NCBI RefSeq assembly: GCF_963855985.1
Contig: NC_087104.1
Location: 15,066,001 to 15,130,000 of the forward strand
DNA from: Ostrinia nubilalis
Lineage: Eukaryota; Arthropoda; Insecta; Lepidoptera; Crambidae
DNA: 64,000 bases
Reading direction: 5' to 3'
The position numbers were made by a program, and so were the translations under genes. Below, in pieces: positions 56,827 through 64,000 of this stretch. Below the pieces are notes generated by a model. That model ran no database searches. It was not told the origin of the DNA and saw only the letters and a program-made list of their open reading frames with translations. Numbering within the stretch: the first letter of the stretch is position 1; each line of letters opens with the position of its first letter.

Positions 56827-56890
56827 TATAAAACGCCGCGCACGAATCGTTCAAATTCAGTCCGCCTCGAGGCGTTCCAGAGTGAGGTCA
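56827..56890 (+). promoter_or_regulatory. Canonical TATA + Inr + DPE core promoter
   Basis: TATAAAA (56827-56833) starts 32 bp upstream of the A of TCAGTC (56857-56862), a full TCAKTY initiator. GGTCA at +28 to +32 (56886-56890) fits the DPE RGWYV. All three are at textbook insect spacing. The predicted transcript is GC-rich for 80 nt, has a short ATG frame at 56913 (eight codons) and a possible donor CAG|GTAGCT at 56939-56942. No coding exon was recognised, so it may drive a gene with a non-coding first exon or a non-coding RNA. Confidence 0.6.
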
Positions 56891-56942
56891 CGTCGCTCGG
56901 TGCTTTGCTGACATGTGTCACGCGTACGTTGATCTTTGACAG

Positions 56943-57695
56943 GTAGCTGGACTTTTATAGTGTATCCGCAAAATCTTGGTGGTAGATTTTGCGATCACGT
57001 GGTAATTAAAATATTTTATTGTTATTTTTCATTACAGGCTATTTTTACTACAAATTCTATTTCAGACGTAATGAAAAATAAAATTAAGTTATTTTTAGCG
57101 ATGAAACAAAAACGAATGACGAAAATTTGGAACAGCAAGTTATGTATGTATACCTACTAATACTATAAAGAGGAATAATACTAATAATTTACTTGTCATA
57201 AATAGGTGGTTACAGAATAGTTAATAGGAATGCTCTGCCAGCAGGGTCCCACCTAATTGTAGGGGGAACATACACAACATATTACAGTCGGAAAATCTTT
57301 GCGGTAGGTATCTCGGATTGTAGTTAGTTGGACAGTGGTCATTTGCCGGCCACTTGAATCGTCTCACCCCTAAGCTTTTAGCTACCGCCGGCGCACTAAG
57401 CCGGTTGATGCCTAATCTCGGAGGCCCGGCTGCACTGAGTCGCTGACTATACTTTTGCGTCGCGCGTTATATGGTCCTATATGGGGCTCGAGTATGGCAC
57501 AGTGCTGTGTAGTCGTGGAGCATCCTACTGTTAAAAAAAGCGCAACGCATGATATCACTGAGGCACAGGCTGAGGTAATTCGTGGATACCGCATAGTATC
57601 TGCAGTCCGTCTATTCCCGGTTGTGGACACTAACTATGTCCCTACTGAGGATAAATGGGAAAAAAATTATTGTCATTAGTGGCGACGTATAACAA
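56943..57695. other. Downstream of the promoter; no exon recognised
   Basis: A GC-richer frame (57455-57679, 74 codons, plus) includes MAQCCVVVEHPTVKKSATHD. It looks less random than its surroundings, but I recognise no family and see no acceptor that would define it as an exon. Confidence 0.3.
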
Positions 57696-57867
57696 TCCTA
57701 CTAATATTATAAATGCGAAAGTTTGGATGTCTGAATGTTTGTTACTCTTTCACTCAAAAACTACTGAACGGATTTTGTTGAAACTTTACAGTATTATTGT
57801 TTATAAACCAGATTAACATAATTATAGGCTATAATTTATGACGATATGTGACAAATAAATTTCAATA
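57696..57867 (+). mobile_element. Helitron-like relic, 3'-truncated
   Basis: Starts TCCTACTAATATTATAAATG and carries CTACTGAACGGATTTTG and TATTATTGTTTATAA. Related to 24154-24480. The GC-rich 3' end is missing. Confidence 0.6.
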
Positions 57868-58060
57868 AATAAATAAGACGTGTCTAAAAAGCGCAATCTA
57901 TCGTCATTGGTTAAAATCTACAGCGCTGGACAAACTACTGTTTTTGACGTTCGTAAATATTCATGCGGGGGAAGCCGTGAAACGCCATCTATCAACATGA
58001 TATCAAACAACAGATTTTACGAACTAAGGAGTAAAACGAGGTCCACGCGTACGAATCTAT

Positions 58061-58651
58061 ATGTTACGGTCAAAGTGATAAATGTGAAAATTATGAATAA
58101 TCGCCGGTTATTATGAATAATCACCGCGTGATTTGGTAAATGTGATTAATATGAGGTCATTTATGTGTGTATGTTACGGTCAAAGTGATAAATGTGAAAA
58201 TTATGAATAATCGCCGGTTATTATGAATAATTACCGCATGATTTGGTTAATGTGATTAATATGAGGTCATTTATGTGTGTATAAAACTAAATAGGCGGCT
58301 TAGGGGTGGCCCAAGGGCCACCCCCGCCGCACCTTAACCTATTTTTCACTTTAAATCAAAACATGATGTTATAGGCATCATGGAAAAGTAATATTATGCA
58401 AGAAACATTCCAAACTTATTATGCCAAATTATATTAATATATGATATCAAAACGTTCAAAAGTTTGGCTGTACACGAACACGTACACAAGATGTTGTTCT
58501 CTTTTATGAAATTTGTTAGTACTAAGGTTGAATTATTAAATAATCACTGTTAAATGTGATTAATTTATCACTTTTACCGCGACTGTCGGGAATTATTCAT
58601 AATAACCGGTTATTATTAATAATTTTCAATTTATCACATTAACCGTAACAT
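58061..58651. mobile_element. TIR element with tandemly duplicated left end
   Basis: The left end (ATGTTACGGTCAAAGTGATA) is repeated as two head-to-tail 110-bp units (58061-58170, 58171-58280) that differ at a few sites. The right end (about 58590-58651, ending ATTAACCGTAACAT) is their inverse complement with changes. Between them lies a non-coding core with a CCACCCCCGCCGCACC block. No transposase remains. Confidence 0.65.
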
Positions 58652-58813
58652 ATATATATAAAAGAAAGTCGTGTTAGTTACTCCACTTATAACTCAAGAA
58701 CGGCTGAACCGATTTAGCTGAAAATTGTCAGGGAGGTAGTTTAGAGCCAGGAGAAGGACATAGGATACTTTTTATTGCCATTAAGGCGGAACAAAGTTCG
58801 CCGGGTCAGCTAG
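58652..58813 (+). mobile_element. Helitron-like relic abutting the TIR element
   Basis: Contains AACTCAAGAACGGCTGAACC, GAGAAGGACATAGGATACTT and ends GCCGGGTCAGCTAG followed by T. The 5' end is an AT dinucleotide run that merges with the preceding element. Confidence 0.6.
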
Positions 58814-60640
58814 TTATTAATAAAATTAATAATATTTGTATTCATCTGGTCTTACTTGACTTTTACTTTACGTATGTCATGCACGATGACATTTGCGTCA
58901 ATATTTGTGTACGTCCCCACTAGGCATAATTGGGATGTATTTTTCTAATTTGTCATAAGTTGTGAGAAAGCCTGTAGCTACAACTGGGAAAGTATGTGTC
59001 ACCACTGGTGACAATCGATATTATTTATGCCATTTATCCTCAGTGGCGACAAAGCTAGTGTCGACAACCGAGAATAGACGCCAGTTGCGAGGTGACCATA
59101 GGTCCCAAGGGGAAATGTACGTGTACGTGCACCACGAGAGGTGGAAACCAAAAGGTAGAGGCTTGAGGATCTAGGCCCTAGAGTGCTGTATTAGAGGAGT
59201 GGGTGCGACGGCACGATCGCCTCACACAAAGGGCGACCCAGGTTCTACCGGGCCATGGGTGCTTCGGGCCATTCCTCCACCGAGAGCCTGTAGATGGTTG
59301 TCAGTTAACACTGCAGTGTTGGCACGTGAGTCACCGCAGCAGACTGACACGCTCCAACAGTGCCCAGCCTAAGCGAACGAGCGGCGGTTGGAAATGACCT
59401 CTCCCTACCAATCGGGAAGAGGCGTGAGATAGATAGATAAATTGTTTATTTGTTGTAACACACTTTATTTAATGCTTTTAACACACACATTATGTATAGT
59501 TGCTATTGAAATTCAATTCAATATCGAAATAAAGTTAGTTAGTCAAGAAACACACTAGGTGACACCACTGGTATTTTGTTACACAGGTAATAATTTCAAC
59601 AGTTGCAACATAACAAAAGTGACAAAACAACATTAAGATAAAGATGACTAGCGTTTCAAATAGTTCCCTGCGTCAGAGTGATGTGTGCCGCAGCGATGCA
59701 AAAAGCAAAGAGCTCAGTATAAACACTACCCTCAAAAGGGCAAAACACTGATTTTCAGCTTTTGCTAGAGAACGCATGAAGCGTACAGGTACGGAATGAA
59801 ACCGCTCGCTTTCGGAAACAATATCTACATTAGTATAAAATATATGATGAGACAAATAATCTTATGGTATAGTGTGCTTACTTTCTGTGAAAGTGTGCTT
59901 TCACAGAAAGAAGCAGTGGAAAGGGGGAGCGAGAGGCCTCAGCCGACACTCCGGTTATCCGCCGCCGACACCCTGGGCGCAAGAGGACGGTCTCCAACTC
60001 TCTCTTCCTAACAGGCCTCGGTCGCTAGACATGGAGGTGTCTGGTGGCGGCTAAGGACGAATGCTACAGGCAACAGCCAATAGCGATGTCCCGTGTTCCC
60101 TCATATCACTCATATGGATCATGGTTGAAACAGTCAGGTTTTTAGTGGGTGTAGGGGCTACCCACCTTCTGGTAGGAAGAACCCCACATATGGTGGTGGG
60201 TATGAAATGTTATGCATTTTCCGGATAAAAAAAGAATAGTAAACAGGAAAAGTTTGTTTTGAATAAAACCGATTTGAAAAAATCTCTCACCATTAAAATT
60301 CAAATTTTTTTCTGCTGAACATAGGCTGTATAAAATATTCTCAAAATAGTAAAAAACCTTTGATAATTTACTATTTGATAAAGAATTTACGTATTTATTA
60401 TTGATTAGGACTAATGTATACCATTATTTATAATTATGGAGTCGGTGTTGGAAGATTTGAAGATTTTATAGTTTCCTTGAGCTGTCACTTGACAGCCTGG
60501 CACACTTTTACGATGGTGGATCAAAGTATTTTGGTTTGACTATAGAGCGTGAGAACACGCACACAGTCATAATTATTTTAGTGTGAATAAAACTAGCATC
60601 GAAATTACCTAAACTTGACATGCCACGCTAGACGTAAACG
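58814..60640. other. GC-rich retroelement-like segments, unclassified
   Basis: Two GC-rich blocks (about 59150-59420 and 59925-60190) stand out. The first ends at a (GATA)n run (59426-59437), as LINE 3' ends often do. The second ends with a GTGGGTGTAGGGGCTACCCA hairpin and CACATATGGTGGTGGG. Neither has a credible ORF. Both may be 3' UTRs of non-LTR elements. Confidence 0.35.
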
Positions 60641-60960
60641 CTCTTAAGCGGTTTTGATTTTTCATACAAAAGGATTTTCCCGCTTATTTCCGTTCCCGTG
60701 GGAATTTCGGGAATTCCTTGTTGTAACTAAGCTTTAAGTTTACTAAGGTACCTACATGCCAAATTTCAAGCGTCTAACTTAAGCGGTTTAGATTTTTCAT
60801 ACAAAAGGATTTTCCCGCTAATTCCTGTTCCCGTGGGAATTCCTAAGTATACTATAACCTGCCCAGGAGTAAGAAGAATAATTGTACCAAGTTTCGTTAA
60901 AATCCGTCGAGTAGTTTTTGTTTCTATAAGGAACATACAGACAGACAGAAAGACAAAAAT
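60641..60960. mobile_element. Degenerate Helitron-like relic with internal duplication
   Basis: TTAAGCGGTTTTGATTTTTC / TTCCCGTGGGAATT occurs twice about 125 bp apart, in the family of 56114-56345. The right part (AGGAACATACAGACAGACAG) resembles other relics. Confidence 0.5.
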
Positions 60961-61164
60961 TTTACTGATTGCATTTTTGGCATCAGTATCGATCACTAAT
61001 CACCCCCTGATAGTTATTTTGAAAATATATTTCATGTACAGAATTGACCTCTCTACAGATTTATTATAAGTATACATAGATAAAGAAACTAATACAAAAG
61101 AAACGCGAGTTTCGGAACGCGACATTAAACTCCTCCAACTATGTATATATGTATTCTGTGCTCC

Positions 61165-61212
61165 AACGCACACACGCACACACGCACACACGCACACACG
61201 CACACACGCACA
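61165..61212 (+). repeat. (ACGCACAC)n microsatellite
   Basis: About five tandem 8-bp units of alternating purine-pyrimidine sequence, capable of Z-DNA. Confidence 0.9.
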
Positions 61213-61690
61213 TTGTTTTGATAGATAATATTATGATCTTTGACGTTAGGAAAACACCTACATTGCTTAGACAACAGTGAGTGCTTGTAATTTAATATGA
61301 ACTTTATACCATAGCAATAAAGCTCAAATTGACTACGTTTTAGTTACAAATCATTTGTATGGGAAAAAGAAAAGGGCTATTTTTAGGGTTTTTCCAGCAA
61401 TAATTCTAATTTTTCTCGCCGTAAAAACCATCCTTGAACTTCAACGAACATTTTAAAAAAAGATTTGGCCAAATTGGTCCAGGCGTTGTTGAGTTATGCG
61501 CTTACCAACACATTTTGCGATTCATTTTTATATTATAGAAGATTTTTTCATAAACTTGATAGAAAATCTGGTGGGACTTGTTTCTCGTCGAAATCAAGAA
61601 ATCTAATGACATGTGTGCGTTTTATTTGGTCGAATTAAGATGACACATTTAAGTATTTGATTGAGTTATGCTTTGCCAAATAGATACTCT
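61213..61690. other. Intergenic; nothing recognised
   Basis: No supported feature. Confidence 0.4.
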
Positions 61691-61692
61691 TA

Positions 61693-61810
61693 GGCTGAGT
61701 TGCACCACCTAACTTTGCCCGTAACTATGACGATAACCGGCGTTTTTTGTATGGAGTTTGACAGATTTTTGACGTTTGTTAAAGTCAAAGTAAGATGGTG
61801 CAACCCAGCC
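61693..61810. mobile_element. 118-bp MITE with TA target duplication
   Basis: GGCTGAGTTGCACCACCTAA and the right end GTGCAACCCAGCC are inverse complements with few changes. TA lies outside both ends (61691-61692, 61811-61812), as for Tc1/mariner-type MITEs. Non-coding. Confidence 0.75.
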
Positions 61811-61812
61811 TA

Positions 61813-62590
61813 ATTATTCCATAAGCTTTCTGAAAGCCTTATCGCAAAAGCTTACTTTTATAACAGAGTTAATAATTTTCATCGAGACAAAGCAAATGAA
61901 CGAACTACCATTGAATTGACCTACCATATTTATACTCGCGATCCAATATTAATCGAGTTCCCTTATGACGAAGTCATTCGAATTCAATGGTTATTAACAA
62001 TTCCAAGACCCCAGAGCTTCAAGAGCCAATATTCATGACTTCCGTGAACAGCTCTCAACAACTATTTATCATTTTCCACTCTATCTACATGTAACGTTGT
62101 TCTTGGGAAAATTCTATATAGTTAACGTGAGGAAATTTACACTTGGCAATCAAAAGGATCAGCATCAGCATTCTAGACTATAAAAGTAGAATTTAACGTA
62201 ATCAAGAAAGTTACAATTGCTTGACGCCTTTAATTTTAATTAGTCAGAACTTCCTCAAAAATATATATATTTTTTACATCCATCCATAAAAATAGAAACA
62301 GCGTGGGATACTTATTTCTATTTTTAATTTACCTATCCTCCTTTCTTACTAAATAGTACACCTACTATCCTCTTTCTTACTTCGGCCAGCTTCGTTTTGT
62401 ACAAAAATGAGACAAAACATTTTAATGAGTTCTAATCCTACGATTACAAGGCTACCGGACCGACGCTTAACGATCCTCCGACGCGACGTAGGTAATTGTC
62501 GCTCTTATCGGATAATTAGGAAATTTTAAGCCTTTTATATCTTGCCCTTTCTCGTTATTATTTGCCAATTGTACCTACGAATCTTTGCAT
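61813..62590. other. Intergenic; nothing recognised
   Basis: AT-rich, no supported feature. Confidence 0.4.
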
Positions 62591-62727
62591 CACCATTATT
62601 ATCATTATTTCATCCATAGGACGTCCACTGCTGAACATAGGCCCAATTACTTCCATATCGCTCGGTTGGTAGCGGCCTGCATCGTCGTCGGTCCACCTTG
62701 TGGGTGGATGTCCCACGCTGCGTTTTG
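62591..62727 (-). mobile_element. RTE-like LINE 3' end with imperfect TGA tail
   Basis: The minus strand encodes RSVGHPPTRWTDD, the RTE C-terminal block, deleted relative to 40601-41100, then a tail of ATAATGATAATAATGG. Confidence 0.65.
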
Positions 62728-64000
62728 TGGAAAACGCACAGGCACTAAAAACACACAAATCAGTGCCTTAGGAGACACCTTAGTTTGGCCTTGGATCATC
62801 AATGGTTCAAATCTGCCATATCATTATTAGATGAGAAATTTTCGTAGCAATTTTGTATATTACGTCCACGTTGCCGTATTTTTCTGTATTTAGGTATATT
62901 ATTATTGTACCCACTTATAACCTAATAAGCATTACTATTCTCGCATGTAAATCATCGTTATAAATGCGCGGAATAAATCAGCGTAATGGCCACCTGCGAG
63001 CGCCGACTGCGGCGGAATGGAGTCGGCGCGCTCTTGTTTTATAAAAGGAAGAAACAAGGAAATATTGAAGACGTTTCGGCCCATGAAATTATTTTAACAA
63101 TTTCTATTAACAGCTTCTGGTAAGTTAATCAATCTTGCTTTGGAAAGTCCATCTAAATCATATTATAGCTACTTGTATAGCTAATTCGGATCCCGGATCA
63201 CAATCCTTTACCAGGAAAATAATAATCAACCTAATAATGGAAATTACAATAAACTTAAGATCCATTAATATCGGGTTTCGGCGTCCACGTCCAGGCCGTC
63301 AGCTGAAACCGTCATCAACCCGAAGTTATCTTTAAATTACTGGGAATACCTCTTAAGCGTACAATCGCTCACCGATTATAATCTATTTGGAGCTCTATTG
63401 GGTGTAATTTAAGAGTTTCTTTAGTAATACTTCAGTTGCCGTCTGTATGCAAACGGACACGAATTCGAAACTCCTGTCGTAACAATGGCCATCAAAATTC
63501 CAGGAGAGATACCCGCGAATTAATTAAGTGAAAATGAGGAGCCCAACTGTGGCCCCCGAGACCGGCCGTTGCCATGGCGGAGAGCGCCGCGTGCCTCCCG
63601 CGTGCCCACGGAGAACAGCCATTTCAACTCTCTTAAAACTTATTAAAGCCTGTAGCTTTAAACCTTTGCTAACTCTATTGAATCTTAAATGGCCTTCTGT
63701 TGTTAATTTCCCTTTTTTTGAGGGACGCGCGCTGGTAGCTTTAAGAGCTTTTTCAGCTTCACCGGGCAGAAGGGCGAGTACAGAAGCCCGAGTGTGGGCT
63801 TCATTCAAAATACATTATTTTATTTATTGTGGTCTAATATAAAACTTGGCTGGCCGACCTATTTGAGCTGTAGCATGGCCAAGAGGATAATCTTAGTAAA
63901 GTGTAACTGACCGGAAAATTAACGCAAATATTATATAGAAAATAAGGGAACTGCCACATTCCAGTGTGAATAACTTTATTATTAAATTACTCTCATATTT
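62728..64000. other. Intergenic; nothing recognised
   Basis: A GC-richer patch at 63535-63620 gives overlapping open frames on both strands, neither with a recognisable domain. Confidence 0.35.

Noticed and set aside
57455..57679. 74-codon plus-strand frame as a host exon
   Set aside because: It looks mildly coding but has no recognised family, no acceptor and no continuity with the 56827 promoter.
63528..63842. Overlapping 94- and 104-codon frames near the right edge
   Set aside because: They are open on both strands through a GC-rich patch; no domain, promoter or splice site supports either.

Overview
This window looks like intergenic or intronic DNA from a moth or butterfly (Lepidoptera). 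It is AT-rich with short CpG-rich islands. It contains families I know as common in lepidopteran genomes: Helitron-like relics ending in CTAG, RTE-type LINE 3' ends with TGA-rich tails, many small TIR elements, and Ty3/gypsy elements with a CHCC Gag knuckle. No bacterial features, rRNA or intact tRNA genes were seen. Taxon and family names come from recognition only; no search was run.

Three young LTR elements dominate. Element A (4156-9313, plus strand) is structurally complete: 586-bp LTRs differing by one base, CTCG target duplication, tRNA-Trp-type primer site, gag, and a 1031-codon pol with all catalytic motifs. Element C (41201-46746, plus strand) is a relative with unusually short identical 112-bp LTRs, gag, a pol interrupted by one frame break between protease and reverse transcriptase, and an extra 92-codon membrane-protein ORF downstream of pol. 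Element B (26100-32223, probably minus strand) has two 528-bp LTRs in which I saw no difference and an ATAT target duplication, but no intact coding capacity; it carries a minisatellite and a degenerate reading frame.

The most interesting signal is at the gag/pol junction of A and C. Both have the heptamer GGGAAAC in exactly the phase needed for -1 ribosomal frameshifting, followed after 5 or 8 nt by a GC-rich hairpin that can be drawn as an H-type pseudoknot. The downstream sequences differ while the architecture is kept.

The clearest host-gene candidate is the first exon of a THAP zinc-finger gene (12588-12694), preceded by a TATA-less Inr plus DPE promoter and ended by a GTATGT donor. It lies inside a 4185-bp perfect-looking tandem duplication (10708-14892 and 14893-19077), so promoter and exon both occur twice. 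A second canonical core promoter (TATA, Inr, DPE, all correctly spaced) lies at 56827-56890 with no identified gene body.

The rest is a patchwork of MITEs (several with readable target duplications), Helitron-like relics (two with exact A^TC...CTAG^T boundaries), a Penelope-like GIY-YIG fragment bounded by 69-bp inverted repeats, LINE ends, microsatellites, and AT-rich sequence in which I recognise nothing.
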